A DNA stretch of 56,530 bases from Algoriphagus antarcticus (GTDB lineage: Bacteria; Bacteroidota; Bacteroidia; Cytophagales; Cyclobacteriaceae): the NCBI RefSeq assembly GCF_002150685.1, contig NZ_MSSW01000070.1, positions 1 to 56,530 on the forward strand, given 5' to 3'. Made by a program: the position numbers and the translations under genes. This document shows positions 42,254-51,828 of the stretch, piece by piece. Below the pieces are notes generated by a model. That model had not been told where the DNA came from. It searched no databases and saw only the letters and a program-made list of their open reading frames with translations. Within the stretch, counting starts at the first letter, position 1. Every line of letters starts with the position of its first letter.

Positions 42254-42662
42254 TATTTCGCTTGTCGATTTTCTTTTTATGCTGATTAGCTTCAAAAGCC
42301 GTCAAATATGTATCCAATGACTTTTTGTTGGCGGTCATATCAATCAAACGGAATGCAATTTCCTGAAGCTTCATATTCTCACCTTTATCCAAGGAAACTA
42401 AAAACTGTCCGAGAAAGCAAGCATCAAATTCACATTCTGGAATATTGATAATCATCGCAAGCTCAGAATTGCCTGCATAAGTCCTTATTTTGAAAGCAGA
42501 AGAAAATTGGGACTGAATTTCCTTCATTGAGGTATTCAGGGATTTTAATTCCTTTGATTTGAATAAAACCAAAAAAGTTTTGGATTCAGTTTCCTTAGCA
42601 AACACCGAAAGAGAGAGAAATAGGGTGATAAGTAGAATTCCAAGACTTTTCATAGCTCTCAA
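42237..42662 (-). CDS. Secreted protein of unknown function
   Basis: 141 residues. A signal peptide covers about 1-22 (MKSLGILLITLFLSLSVFA). The body has Lys/Glu-rich amphipathic stretches and ends in a basic tail (QHKKKIDKRNTTPAP). Two Cys in IPECEFDACFLGQ may form a disulphide. I do not recognise the family. It is tail to tail, with 17 nt overlap, with the phosphatase gene. Just upstream on the same strand is the terminator of the zinc-ribbon gene. Confidence 0.7.
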   Translation of the reverse strand: MRAMKSLGILLITLFLSLSVFAKETESKTFLVLFKSKELKSLNTSMKEIQSQFSSAFKIRTYAGNSELAMIINIPECEFDACFLGQFLVSLDKGENMKLQEIAFRLIDMTANKKSLDTYLTAFEANQHKKKIDKRNTTPAP

Positions 42663-42701
42663 TATAGAAAATTTAATTTATTGAAAGCAAAAAAGAGGAT
42701 A

Positions 42702-42738
42702 AAAAGAAACCCCGAGCTGAAAGTCCGGGGTTTCTTTT
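42702..42738 (-). terminator. Terminator after the zinc-ribbon gene
   Basis: On the minus strand AAAAGAAACCCCG - 11 nt - CGGGGTTTCTTTT forms a 13-bp stem ending in a T-run. It sits 23 bp past the zinc-ribbon gene stop and should end that operon. Confidence 0.85.
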
Positions 42739-42760
42739 ATATGTTTTCCTGTGCTTGCTC

Positions 42761-43540
42761 TTAAGCTTTGGAAGCTTTAGTAGCTCTTTTCTTTTTTGGA
42801 GCTACTTCTTCGATGATCTCATCTTCTACTCCGGCGAGAATTCTACCGCAATGCTCACAAACAATTAGTTTTTTCTTCTCACGAATATCAGCCTGTCTTT
42901 GTGGTGGAACTGTATTGAAGCAACCACCGCAAGCACCTCTTTTTACCATTACTACTGCTAGACCATTCTTGGCATTAGCTCTGATTTTGGTATATGATTT
43001 AAGAAGTCGTTCGTCAACTTTCTTTTTGGCTTTTTCACGATCATTATTCAGTTTCGTTTCATCAGTTTCGCTTTCAGATACAATCGAAGTCAATTCGCTG
43101 TTTTTCTGATCCAGATCTTTTTGGCGATCCTTTTTAATTAAACTCAGCTCCTCCAAGTCCACTTTTTTGGTTTCGATTCTATGCCCAGCTTCAGTGATCT
43201 TTTTCTTCGCAACCTGAATCTCTAGATCCTGAAGTTCAAGCTCCTTGGTGATAGCATCATATTCGCGGTTATTGCGAACATTCATCTGCTGCTCCTGGTA
43301 CTTTTTGATCAGTTTTTCAGAGTCCTTGATGCTTTCTTTAAGCGCCTTTATTTCATTATCAAAAGAATCTATTTCACTTTGAAATTTCTCCAATCGTGTT
43401 TCATAACCAGCAATTTCATCTTCTAAGTCCTGAACCTCTTCTGGAAGAGCTCCGCGAACTTTAATGATGGCATCTAGTTTTGAATCTAAAAGTTGAAGGT
43501 TGTGAATAGCTTCGAGTTTCTGTGCTACTGTACTTTCCAT
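42761..43540 (-). CDS. Zinc-ribbon coiled-coil protein (COG1579)
   Basis: 259 residues. An N-terminal coiled coil (about 15-175, with many Glu/Lys heptads such as LEDEIAGYETRLEKFQSEID) is followed by a C4 zinc ribbon, CGGCFN...CEHCGR (about 204-233), and a Lys-rich tail. COG1579 proteins often sit next to nif3, as here. The role is not clear; nucleic acid or protein binding is likely. It is 3 bp downstream of the nif3 gene on the same strand and ends before a strong terminator. Confidence 0.9.
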   Translation of the reverse strand: MESTVAQKLEAIHNLQLLDSKLDAIIKVRGALPEEVQDLEDEIAGYETRLEKFQSEIDSFDNEIKALKESIKDSEKLIKKYQEQQMNVRNNREYDAITKELELQDLEIQVAKKKITEAGHRIETKKVDLEELSLIKKDRQKDLDQKNSELTSIVSESETDETKLNNDREKAKKKVDERLLKSYTKIRANAKNGLAVVMVKRGACGGCFNTVPPQRQADIREKKKLIVCEHCGRILAGVEDEIIEEVAPKKKRATKASKA

Positions 43541-43543
43541 GTA

Positions 43544-44644
43544 CTATCGGTAGGATGAGGGATTTGTAACTACTTTTGTCAAATAGAGTGCAATATTAGG
43601 GAAATTTTGTGACAATAACTCCCGGAGTAATTCTTTTGTGAAAATTTCGCTCTCATAATGTCCGATGTCACAGAGAATTAATGCTCCATCAGCATCGAAA
43701 AACTCGTGGTATTTTACGTCGGCTGTCACGAAGATGTCCGCACCAGCTCTTTTGGCATCTCCAAGAAGGAAAATGCCAGCGCCACCACAGACAGCCACCC
43801 TTTTTATTTTGCGGTGAATCAATCTTGTATGTTTGATCACTTCTAGGTTCATCTTGGATTTTAGAAAATCTAAAAAATCTTCACCTTCCATTTCTTGTTC
43901 AAGTGTCCCGATCATTCCTGCGCCAACTTCCTGATTTTCATTTTCTAGAGCTTCCACATAGTAAGCTACTTCCTCGTAGGAATGAGCTTCACGCATTTTT
44001 CTCAACACTTGTGGAAGCACATGATTGGAAACCAAAACTTCTACTCTGATCTCTTGCTCTTCTTGTGCTTTACCGCGCTCTCCTTTAGTCGGATTGGCTT
44101 TTGCCAAAGGGGTAAAAGTACCGGTGCCTTTGATTTGAAAAGAGCAATCTGCGTATTCACCGATTTTGCCTGCACCTGCAGCATAGACTGCTTGGAGTAC
44201 CTTGTTTTTTTCTTGTTCTGGCACGTAGAATACGAGTTTGCTCAGTAGTTGCCTTTTTGGTTGCAAAATCTTGGTGTCCAAAAGCCCCAATCGATCAGAA
44301 ATCCGCTTATTCACTCCGTGAGCCACATGGTCGAGATTGGTGTGAATGGCATAGATAGCTATGTCATTTTTGATTGCTTTGATGATCGTTCGCTCCACGT
44401 AATTCTTTCCGGTAAGGCTTTTCAACCCTTTGAAAATAATCGGGTGATGAGCCACGATCATATTGGCTCCCAATTCTATAGCTTCCGCTACTGTAGATTC
44501 AATGCAGTCCAGCGAACACACAATTCCCGTCACTTCCGAATTCCTGTCGCCTGTGATCAAAGTAGCGTTATCGTATGACTCCTGATAGGATGGAGGGGCG
44601 ATTTGCTCCAAGTATGAAATCACATCGCTAATCTTGTATCCCAT
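43544..44644 (-). CDS. NIF3-like dinuclear metal centre hexameric protein
   Basis: 366 residues, the long form with an inserted YqfO/PII-like middle domain. Metal ligands lie in MIVAHHPIIFKGLKSL, AIHTNLDHVAHGVN (His and Asp), and the C-terminal ADIFVTADVKYHEFFD and ILCDIGHYESE (His, Glu). NIF3 proteins form toroids with two metals per site; proposed GTP cyclohydrolase I type 2-like or phosphatase roles are not settled. It precedes and is coupled to the zinc-ribbon gene, a conserved pair. It diverges from lpxK. Confidence 0.92.
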   Translation of the reverse strand: MGYKISDVISYLEQIAPPSYQESYDNATLITGDRNSEVTGIVCSLDCIESTVAEAIELGANMIVAHHPIIFKGLKSLTGKNYVERTIIKAIKNDIAIYAIHTNLDHVAHGVNKRISDRLGLLDTKILQPKRQLLSKLVFYVPEQEKNKVLQAVYAAGAGKIGEYADCSFQIKGTGTFTPLAKANPTKGERGKAQEEQEIRVEVLVSNHVLPQVLRKMREAHSYEEVAYYVEALENENQEVGAGMIGTLEQEMEGEDFLDFLKSKMNLEVIKHTRLIHRKIKRVAVCGGAGIFLLGDAKRAGADIFVTADVKYHEFFDADGALILCDIGHYESEIFTKELLRELLSQNFPNIALYLTKVVTNPSSYR

Positions 44645-44683
44645 AATTTTTCTGTTTATTTGATCAAAAATAGTAATTCTAGA

Positions 44684-45739
44684 ATGCGCTGGTACGCTTT
44701 TTTGCTTTATCCTATAGCTTTATTATACGATTTGGTCACTCGACTTCGGAATTGGTTTTTCGACTTGGGCTGGCTGAAAAGTGTCTCCTCTCCGATACCA
44801 AGTATAGTAGTTGGGAATCTGAGTGTGGGCGGAACCGGTAAAACACCCATGGTGGAATTCTTGATTCGAATGCTTCGTAAGGAGAAGCAATTGGCGACGC
44901 TAAGTAGAGGTTATGGACGAAAAACCAAAGGATTTCTTGAAGCTAATCCGAGTGTTTCTCCAGAAGAAATCGGAGATGAGCCATTTCAGATTTACCAGAA
45001 ATTCTGTAATGAGATTTCTGTAGTTGTAGGTGAGGATCGCGTAGCTGCGCTAGAGAAAATAGCTTCCAAACCTGATGTTCCTGAGCTGGTGATTTTAGAC
45101 GATGCATTCCAGCATCGCTATGTCACCGGGGATTTGCAAATTCTTTTGACTACTTACCAAAGACCTTTTTTCTCTGATTTTCTTTTGCCCATGGGCAGAC
45201 TCAGAGAAAGTAGAGCTGGCGCAAAAAGAGCAGATGTAATCATCATTACCAAATGTCCAGAAGATCTGAGTAGCTCTGAGAAGGCTAAGATTAGAAGTAA
45301 GGTAGTTGATTATAGTAGTGTAAATACTCCAGTGCTTTTTTCTTCTATTTTTTATGGAGAACCAGTGTCATTAATAGATTCTATAGTGTTTTCGCCTAAA
45401 ATCATTCTGCTGACGGGCTTGGCAAATGATCAACCACTTGTGGAATATGTCAATAAGAAATACGAGTTGCTGGAAGTACTGAGCTACACAGATCATCACG
45501 AGTACCTGAAGGCTGATTTCGATAAAGTTCGGACTAAAGTTAAGCAACATGCATCGCAAAATCCCGTTGTGCTTACGACCGAAAAAGATGCGGTGAAAGT
45601 TAAATCCAATGCACCCAAAGGTTTTCTGGAAGAAATTCCGATTTTTGTGCTACCAATAGAAGTGAGTTTTTCATCAACTGATGAGCTAACTATGGTACAA
45701 CTAATCCAACAAAAGGTCTTCAAAAAGGACAATATCTAA
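44684..45739 (+). CDS. lpxK: Tetraacyldisaccharide 4'-kinase
   Basis: 351 residues from ATG at 44684 (MRWYAFLLYPIALLYDLVTR). The frame is open from a TTG at 44660, but the ATG starts right at the membrane anchor helix. Walker A is VVGNLSVGGTGKTPMV, and VILDDAFQHRYVTGDLQILL is the Walker B-like stretch (DDxxQH, the LpxK mark). It phosphorylates the 4' position of the lipid A disaccharide at the inner membrane. The porin gene begins at the base after its stop. Confidence 0.94.
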   Translation: MRWYAFLLYPIALLYDLVTRLRNWFFDLGWLKSVSSPIPSIVVGNLSVGGTGKTPMVEFLIRMLRKEKQLATLSRGYGRKTKGFLEANPSVSPEEIGDEPFQIYQKFCNEISVVVGEDRVAALEKIASKPDVPELVILDDAFQHRYVTGDLQILLTTYQRPFFSDFLLPMGRLRESRAGAKRADVIIITKCPEDLSSSEKAKIRSKVVDYSSVNTPVLFSSIFYGEPVSLIDSIVFSPKIILLTGLANDQPLVEYVNKKYELLEVLSYTDHHEYLKADFDKVRTKVKQHASQNPVVLTTEKDAVKVKSNAPKGFLEEIPIFVLPIEVSFSSTDELTMVQLIQQKVFKKDNI

Positions 45740-47677
45740 GTGAATAAACGGTTACTCTGTTTTATATTTTTCCTCAGCATCTCGAGTGTTTACTCTGCTT
45801 TTGCGCAGCGTACTTTCCCGCCAACGCGCCAAAATCCTAATCAGCAAAGGGAATTAACTGATCCAAATGAAGAGGAGGAAGGAGAAGGCAGAAAATCACT
45901 GCTTGATGATAGCACGAGGATGGTTTATGGGCCTAAAACGAGTTTGTACTTTTACGAAAAAGACATCAAGCGAAACAATCTGATTCTTTATCCGCAGGAT
46001 ACTGCGCTGAATAATTTCCACAATTATGCTCCGTTAGAAAAGAGGAACTGGAAGTATCAGGATTTGGGGAATATTGGCAGCGCGACTAAGCCGATTTTAT
46101 ATGAGATCCCAGATGTCATCGGAACTAGAGCTGGATTTTCTGCTTATGATCTGTACTTCCACGCACCTGAAAACAACAAGTATTTCGACACCAAGTCTCC
46201 ATTCACTGAGATGTCTGCCTTTTTTGGTGGAGGCCAACGGAATATGCTGGATTTGGCTTTTGCCAGGAATATCAATTCTCGATGGAATGTGGGATTTAAT
46301 TTTCACACGATAAGAGCAAGAAAAACACTAAATCCCGTGGCACGGGATGACAATATGGTAACTCAAAATTCCTACTCGATTCATACGAATTACCGTTCCG
46401 AAAACGGAAAGTATTGGTTTTTGGGTAATTTTTCCAGGATGCTTCATAAGGTGAATGAAATCGGCGGAATCATTCCTCCGGAGGTTGATAGCACCTCAGT
46501 TTATTTCACTTATGAAGATGCAAAGGTGTGGCTGAGTAATACGAAAGCTAGTGACATGAGGCAGGAGTATAGATTCTATCATGAGTATAGCGTCCGTGAT
46601 GAACTTCAGATCTACCATATTTTTGATCAAAAGAATAAGGACATATACTTCGAAGCTGCTTTGACTACCTCCGATTCACTTTTCTATCCTAGGACGCGAC
46701 TTAATAATCAGTTGGATACGACAAGGAATTACAGTGATTTCAAAGAGTGGGGAAATGAAGTAGGATTCAAAGGGAGTTTCAAAGGGTTTTATTACAACGC
46801 TCACGCAAAGTTTCGAGCAGGCAGGATGAAAAGTACTTTCTATACAGAGAAAAATAACTTCAATGAGGTTTATCTGGGTGGAGAATTAATCGGTAAAATA
46901 TCAGAGAAATGGTCCATTAGTGCTGATGGAGAATACCTGATTCCGGGAGCTTTCAGGCTTCATGGCTTGTTTATTTCTCCTTGGCTGGAGGTCGATTATA
47001 CCAAAGCTGTTTACAAACCTACTGCCATGCAGCAGATGTATTATGGCAATCACTATCGATGGGATAATGATTTCGATAATGTTGGTGTGGATCAGATCCG
47101 GGGAGTCTTTAAGTTAGATTTCAAAAAGATTCAACTCAGACCTTCACTGACTATCAATAGAATAAACAATTATGTGTTTTTTAATGAACAACGAATAGCC
47201 GAGCAAGCTAGCGGAGAAGCATTTATGCTTATTCCAGGATTAAAAGCGAATGTGCGAATAGGACAGAAGTTTCAATGGGATACTGAAGTGATATTCACCC
47301 AAATCACTGGAGCGTCAAGTGATAATTTCAGGATTCCAAAGTTCTACGGAAATACTAAGTTTTACTTCGATAGTCCTATGTTCAACGATAATGTTTACAT
47401 TCAGTTTGGGATTGATATTCGTTATCATTCCGATTACTACGCAGAGGCATATTTACCTTCCACTCAGCAATTTTACCTTCAGAATGACTTCAATGTTTAT
47501 GCCTATCCTGTGGCTGATTTTTTCTTGGATTTCCGTATCAACCGCACGCGGGTTTTCCTGAAATACAATCACCTAAATAGTGGCTTGATGAATCAGGAAG
47601 GATACTTTGTTACGCCAGATTATACGGGTTATAAGTCATTTATTGATCTGGGAATCACCTGGTATTTATTCGATTAA
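45740..47677 (+). CDS. Putative porin (Bacteroidota beta-barrel)
   Basis: 645 residues with GTG start at 45740 abutting the lpxK stop. A signal peptide covers about 1-22 (ending SAFAQ). After a charged, Glu-rich linker (NEEEEGEGRKS) a barrel follows, with GYQ-like alternating strands (ISRWNVGFNFHTIRARKTL, IYFEAALTTSDSLFY, FLKYNHLNSGL) and a terminal aromatic (WYLFD). This matches the 'putative porin' family of Bacteroidota. Substrate unknown. It sits in one transcript with lpxK and miaE, an outer-membrane gene beside a lipid A gene. Confidence 0.88.
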   Translation: MNKRLLCFIFFLSISSVYSAFAQRTFPPTRQNPNQQRELTDPNEEEEGEGRKSLLDDSTRMVYGPKTSLYFYEKDIKRNNLILYPQDTALNNFHNYAPLEKRNWKYQDLGNIGSATKPILYEIPDVIGTRAGFSAYDLYFHAPENNKYFDTKSPFTEMSAFFGGGQRNMLDLAFARNINSRWNVGFNFHTIRARKTLNPVARDDNMVTQNSYSIHTNYRSENGKYWFLGNFSRMLHKVNEIGGIIPPEVDSTSVYFTYEDAKVWLSNTKASDMRQEYRFYHEYSVRDELQIYHIFDQKNKDIYFEAALTTSDSLFYPRTRLNNQLDTTRNYSDFKEWGNEVGFKGSFKGFYYNAHAKFRAGRMKSTFYTEKNNFNEVYLGGELIGKISEKWSISADGEYLIPGAFRLHGLFISPWLEVDYTKAVYKPTAMQQMYYGNHYRWDNDFDNVGVDQIRGVFKLDFKKIQLRPSLTINRINNYVFFNEQRIAEQASGEAFMLIPGLKANVRIGQKFQWDTEVIFTQITGASSDNFRIPKFYGNTKFYFDSPMFNDNVYIQFGIDIRYHSDYYAEAYLPSTQQFYLQNDFNVYAYPVADFFLDFRINRTRVFLKYNHLNSGLMNQEGYFVTPDYTGYKSFIDLGITWYLFD

Positions 47678-47679
47678 TC

Positions 47680-48291
47680 ATGAGTTGGGAAGAAAGTACC
47701 AGACAGAAGATGCTGCATCTGAAACTACCCACGGATCCAAGGTGGGTGGGGATCACAGAGATGCACCTAGAGGATGTGCTGACAGATCATGCTTACTGTG
47801 AGCAAAAGGCCGCGTCGTCCTGTATCAGTTTGATTGTGCGATTCAATGATCTTGAGGAATTGGTAGATATTCTTACACCGATTGTGGCAGAGGAATGGGG
47901 GCACTTTGAGCGAGTGCTTGAGCAAATTAGAAAGAGAGGATTGAAATTTGGTTTCATAAGAAAAGACGAATACGTCATTCAGCTCACCAATTTTGTGTTA
48001 AAGGGAGGCAGTAGAATACAGCAGCTTACTGAGCAATTGCTGCTGAATGCTTTGATTGAGGCAAGAAGTTGTGAGCGCTTTAAGTTGCTGTCCACTAATC
48101 TGGAAGATCCAGAACTCAAAAAGTTCTACTATGAACTGATGATTTCTGAGGCTGGTCATTACGTCACATTTATCGAGTTGGCCAGAAAGTATCAGGACCC
48201 AGATATAGTGAATAAGCGATGGCAGGAATGGTTGACTTTCGAAGCCGAAGTGATGAACAAACTTGAGGTGCGGGGTGACCGAATTCATTGA
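47680..48291 (+). CDS. miaE: tRNA-(ms2io6A)-hydroxylase
   Basis: 203 residues, a ferritin-fold di-iron enzyme. The iron ligands lie in EEWGHFERV, EARSCERFKLL and SEAGHYVTF, and LTDHAYCEQKAASSCISLI is the first helix. MiaE hydroxylates the isopentenyl group of ms2i6A at position 37 of tRNAs, with O2. ATG at 47680 comes 2 bp after the porin stop. The family match is good; the exact modified base is inferred. Confidence 0.92.
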   Translation: MSWEESTRQKMLHLKLPTDPRWVGITEMHLEDVLTDHAYCEQKAASSCISLIVRFNDLEELVDILTPIVAEEWGHFERVLEQIRKRGLKFGFIRKDEYVIQLTNFVLKGGSRIQQLTEQLLLNALIEARSCERFKLLSTNLEDPELKKFYYELMISEAGHYVTFIELARKYQDPDIVNKRWQEWLTFEAEVMNKLEVRGDRIH

Positions 48292-48397
48292 GCTAATCTT
48301 AAATTTTCTACTCCAATAGTCATTTCCCCAGTAATTATTTATACTTGACTTATCTAGGCGCAATTGTGCTATAAATTCGTTCTAATACGAACACACT

Positions 48398-49642
48398 ATG
48401 AATTTGATCGAAAACGTACGTGAAGCTGTACGCTCCATAAAAGTAAATTTGTTGAGAACAGTCCTCACAGGTGCCATCATTGCTATTGGTATCTCATCAC
48501 TTGTAGGTATGCTTACCGCCATTGACGGGATCAAAGCACAAATTGCAGATAGTTTTTCCGGCTTGGGAGCTAATTCATTTGATATAAGAAACAAAGGATA
48601 TAGTGGCGGGCGAGCAATTCAGGATGGTAAAACTGAGAAAAGTTATCCTAAGCTTACTTTCCGGGAAGTGATAGATTTCAAAGAGAAATACAACAGTGTT
48701 GGTATTTCAACAGTATTTGTCTCTGTTACAGGAAATGCAGAAATTAAGAGAGGCTCTGAAACTACCAATCCTAATGTCCGTGTCCGAGGTGGAGATGATA
48801 ACTATTTAACTATCAAAGCTATAAAGCTTGAGAAGGGTAGGAATTTCAGTAGCATGGAAATCCAAAATGGCTATAACGTATGTATCATAGGCAAAGAACT
48901 TACTACTACACTTTTTGAGGCTAACGAAGATCCGCTAAATCAAAAAATCACTGTTTTAGGTAGGCCATATACAATAGTTGGTGTTCTGGAAGAGCAAGGC
49001 GGAATGGGGCCAGACCAAGGAGCAGATAGACAGATTTTGATTCCGATAGAAAATGCAAGTCGTTTGGACACAAGAGGAAACTTCACCTATAATATCACTG
49101 GTGTAGCATCAGGTCCAGAGCGGATAGACTATGAAATGGGTCAAGCGATAGGCATGATGCGAGAAATCCGCCAAGATCGAGTAGCTCAGGAAGATTCGTT
49201 TGACTTGACCAAAAGTGAGTCTGTGGCTGAAAGTCTTGAAGAAGTAGCTGGATATCTCAGATTGGGTGGTTTTGGGATCGGTTTTATCACTTTGCTTGGG
49301 GCATCCATAGGCTTGATGAATATCATGCTTGTATCAGTGACAGAGCGCACAAGAGAGATAGGTATCAGAAAAGCACTAGGAGCTACACCGCTTAGAATCA
49401 GACAGCAATTCCTGCTTGAAGCCATTATGATCTGTATTTTAGGAGGAGCTATGGGTGTGATCTTGGGTATTTCTATAGGCAATATAATAGCCTTAGTAAT
49501 TGGGGTGGGCGGTTTCCTTATCCCTTGGCTGTGGATGATAATAGCCTTCGCCATCTGTATATTGGTTGGTTTGATGTCAGGGTATCTTCCTGCTTACAAA
49601 GCTTCCAAGTTAGATCCGATTGAATCTTTGAGATATGAGTAA
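48398..49642 (+). CDS. MacB/FtsX-type ABC transporter permease
   Basis: 414 residues. A first membrane helix (about 22-44, LLRTVLTGAIIAIGISSLVG) is followed by a MacB periplasmic core domain (about 55-260). Three helices close the protein (about 285-310, 335-365, 375-400), with SVTERTREIGIRKALGATPLRIRQQF as the FtsX coupling-loop signature. It would work with an ATPase as a tripartite efflux or mechanotransmission unit, but no ATPase or membrane-fusion gene is adjacent in this window. It starts 106 bp after miaE. Confidence 0.9.
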   Translation: MNLIENVREAVRSIKVNLLRTVLTGAIIAIGISSLVGMLTAIDGIKAQIADSFSGLGANSFDIRNKGYSGGRAIQDGKTEKSYPKLTFREVIDFKEKYNSVGISTVFVSVTGNAEIKRGSETTNPNVRVRGGDDNYLTIKAIKLEKGRNFSSMEIQNGYNVCIIGKELTTTLFEANEDPLNQKITVLGRPYTIVGVLEEQGGMGPDQGADRQILIPIENASRLDTRGNFTYNITGVASGPERIDYEMGQAIGMMREIRQDRVAQEDSFDLTKSESVAESLEEVAGYLRLGGFGIGFITLLGASIGLMNIMLVSVTERTREIGIRKALGATPLRIRQQFLLEAIMICILGGAMGVILGISIGNIIALVIGVGGFLIPWLWMIIAFAICILVGLMSGYLPAYKASKLDPIESLRYE

Positions 49643-49781
49643 GGTGTTATAGAATAGGAAACTATATGATTTAAGACCGAAGTGGGAAGAAAGAAGAACA
49701 GAATTCACAGACCTCTTACTACTTATCTATTGCTCCTAATTTCAATCATCTCCATCTTTCACTTCTTACAACTAACTATAT

Positions 49782-50237
49782 TTATAACTTCCCATTTTTT
49801 GCTTCTAAAAGTTCCACTTGCTTTTCCATCAATTCGGTTATTCTGCTGAGTAGCTCAATATTCTTTGGAGTAACTACGGTTTCATTTTTAGGGTCTTCAG
49901 CTTTTTTCCGAAGGGAGTTCATCAGTTTTACTACAAGGAAAATAGTGAACCCGATTATCAGGAAATCAACACTTGCTTCCAGAAGTTTACCGTAGCCAAT
50001 GGCTATTTCCTCTGGATGTACTACACCTTCTATTGTCACCGCCTCGCGCAAAACGATCTTCTTGTTTTCCCAATTAATCCCGTTGGTGAGGAAAGAAAGT
50101 GGAGGTAGAAAAATCTGCTTTACCAGCACATCTACTACGTTATTGAAGGCTGTACCGATGATCACACCAATAGCGATGTCTATCATATTTCCTTTAACGG
50201 CAAATTCCTTGAACTCCTGAATTAACTTGATTTTCAT
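49782..50237 (-). CDS. mscL: Large-conductance mechanosensitive channel
   Basis: 151 residues. The N-terminal amphipathic helix (MKIKLIQEFKEFAVKGNMID) leads into TM1 (IAIGVIIGTAFNNVVDVLVK). A periplasmic loop and TM2 (VDFLIIGFTIFLVVKLMNSLRK) follow, with a C-terminal coiled coil. A homopentamer in the inner membrane, it opens under strong membrane tension to release solutes on osmotic down-shock. Length and motifs are standard. The gene stands alone. Confidence 0.95.
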   Translation of the reverse strand: MKIKLIQEFKEFAVKGNMIDIAIGVIIGTAFNNVVDVLVKQIFLPPLSFLTNGINWENKKIVLREAVTIEGVVHPEEIAIGYGKLLEASVDFLIIGFTIFLVVKLMNSLRKKAEDPKNETVVTPKNIELLSRITELMEKQVELLEAKNGKL

Positions 50238-50442
50238 AACTGGGATTTAAAAGTCTTAGATGAAGTTGTGATCAATTGGGTTGCCAAATCAGAATCATTT
50301 TTAGAAATGGTTGCTGTGATTTCGGTATTTTTTATGATTTACAGTAAGTTGAAAACTTGATTGACAGCGCATTTCTTGCTGGTGAAATCTGGCCTTCAGA
50401 TTCTTGAAAAATAGAATTTCCTAACCCTAAACCCTAGAAATC

Positions 50443-50691
50443 ATGACAAAGAACCATGGATCAAGCATTAAAAACGATGAAAAATACGAGGCACTGCTGA
50501 ATGAAGGTATGAGCAAAACCAAGGCTGCTCGAATCTCAAATACACCCAATTCGGGAAAAAAAGGTGGCAAAGCGAAAGAATATGAAGAAAGGTCCAAACA
50601 GCAACTCTATGAAAAAGCAAAAGAAGTAGGAATCGAAGGCAGAAGCAAAATGAGCAAGCCGGAATTGATCTCTGCACTAAGAAATTCCTGA
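50443..50691 (+). CDS. Small DUF7218/Rho-N-like protein
   Basis: 82 residues, highly charged and without signal peptide. The first half (NHGSSIKNDEKYEALLNEGM-SKTKAARISNTP) resembles DUF7218, and the second (KQQLYEKAKEVGIEGRSKMSKPELISALRN) is a SAP/Rho-N-like helical element that may bind nucleic acid. Such proteins are found near stress genes. It starts 34 bp before the broken SDR gene, which belongs to a general-stress type, so the two may be co-expressed. Confidence 0.75.
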   Translation: MTKNHGSSIKNDEKYEALLNEGMSKTKAARISNTPNSGKKGGKAKEYEERSKQQLYEKAKEVGIEGRSKMSKPELISALRNS

Positions 50692-50725
50692 CTAAAATTT
50701 TCAACTATACTAGACCACGAAAACC

Positions 50726-51631
50726 ATGAAAAAACCTACTGAATTTAAAGACCAAAAGCAATCGTTACCGGGAAAGCAAAGTAAAATGAAACCAGAACCT
50801 GAAGTGATCCGAAAGGGATACAAGGGGAGCGGAAAATTAAAAAATAAAGTTGCCCTGATCACAGGCAGAGACAGCGGAATAGGGAGAAGCGTTGCTGTTC
50901 ACATTGCCTGCGAGGGCGCAGATGTAGCAATAGTCTATCTCAGCGAAGACAAGGACGCGAAGTATACCCAAGAGATGGTAGAAAAAGAAGGTATAAAATG
51001 TTTGCTGATAGCCGGCGACCTCAAGTCTGAGAGCTTCTGCAAAAAAGTGCTAAACCAGTGTGTAAAAGAGCTAGGCGGAATAAATATTTTGGTGAATAAT
51101 GCAGCTGTATAATTCCCTAAGTCCGAGCTCACTTCCATCACGGCAAAGCGACTTCAGGAAACGTTCGAGACTAACATTTTCTCGTTTTTCCATTTGGCAA
51201 AATTCGCTATGCCGCATTTCAAGGTTGGCGATACAATCATCAACACCAGTTCAGAAACCACATATCGGGGGAGCAAACATTTGGTTGATTATGCAAGTAC
51301 GAAAGGTGCGATTGTAGGATTTACCCGCTCTTTGGCACTGATGCTGGCAAAGGATAAAATTCGTGTAAACGGTGTAGCTCCCGGTCCAATTTGGACACCT
51401 TTAATTCCTGCTACGTTTGACGATGTGACCGATTTTGGTCAAGATACTGCCTTGGGTAGAGCAGGCCAGCCAAGTGAGGTAGCACCTGCATATGTTTTTC
51501 TTGCGAGTGAAGACAGTTCCTGTATCACAGGCCAATTTATCCATGTAAATGGCGGGAAAATAGCCGGCGGAAAAGGGAGGAAGCAAGCTTTCAAAAAATG
51601 TTTTAGTATTAGGTTTTCAAGGGCAGTATGA
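50726..51631 (+). pseudogene. General-stress-type SDR oxidoreductase broken by one TAA
   Basis: Read through, the frame encodes a 301-residue SDR of the YghA/YhdF-like group. It has TGRDSGIGRSVA (nucleotide binding), INILVNNAAV, then a TAA at 51110-51112, then FPKSELTSITAKRLQETFET. The rest is in the same frame: INTSSETTYRGSKHLVDYASTKGA (Ser, Tyr, Lys), RVNGVAPGPIWTPL and ITGQFIHVNGG. Relatives usually have Gln at the stop position (NNAAxQ), so CAA to TAA is a single C-to-T change. The downstream half would be made only by readthrough or re-initiation. Otherwise undamaged, so the change is recent. Confidence 0.9.
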
Positions 51632-51787
51632 GGTCAATACTCCACATAGTGATGATCGATGAAATGGTAAACGATTTCAATTTCCCAGATTACAGATTCA
51701 TTTTATGCTCAAATCCGCTAATCGACCGTATATGAGGCACTGGATCCACATAATTATTCTACTGGAATAGTAGTTGGTTTCTTACCG

Positions 51788-51811
51788 GAAACAATACCCC
51801 TCGATTGTTTC
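51788..51811 (+). promoter_or_regulatory. 8-bp hairpin in the susC leader
   Basis: GAAACAAT-ACCCCTCG-ATTGTTTC is a perfect inverted repeat ending 17 bp before the ATG at 51829. A second small stem CTACT-GGAAT-AGTAG is at 51759-51773. They may be a regulator site or an mRNA fold controlling SusC translation. No sigma/anti-sigma or LacI gene is next to this pair. Confidence 0.45.
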
Positions 51812-51828
51812 AATTTGACCTACCAACT

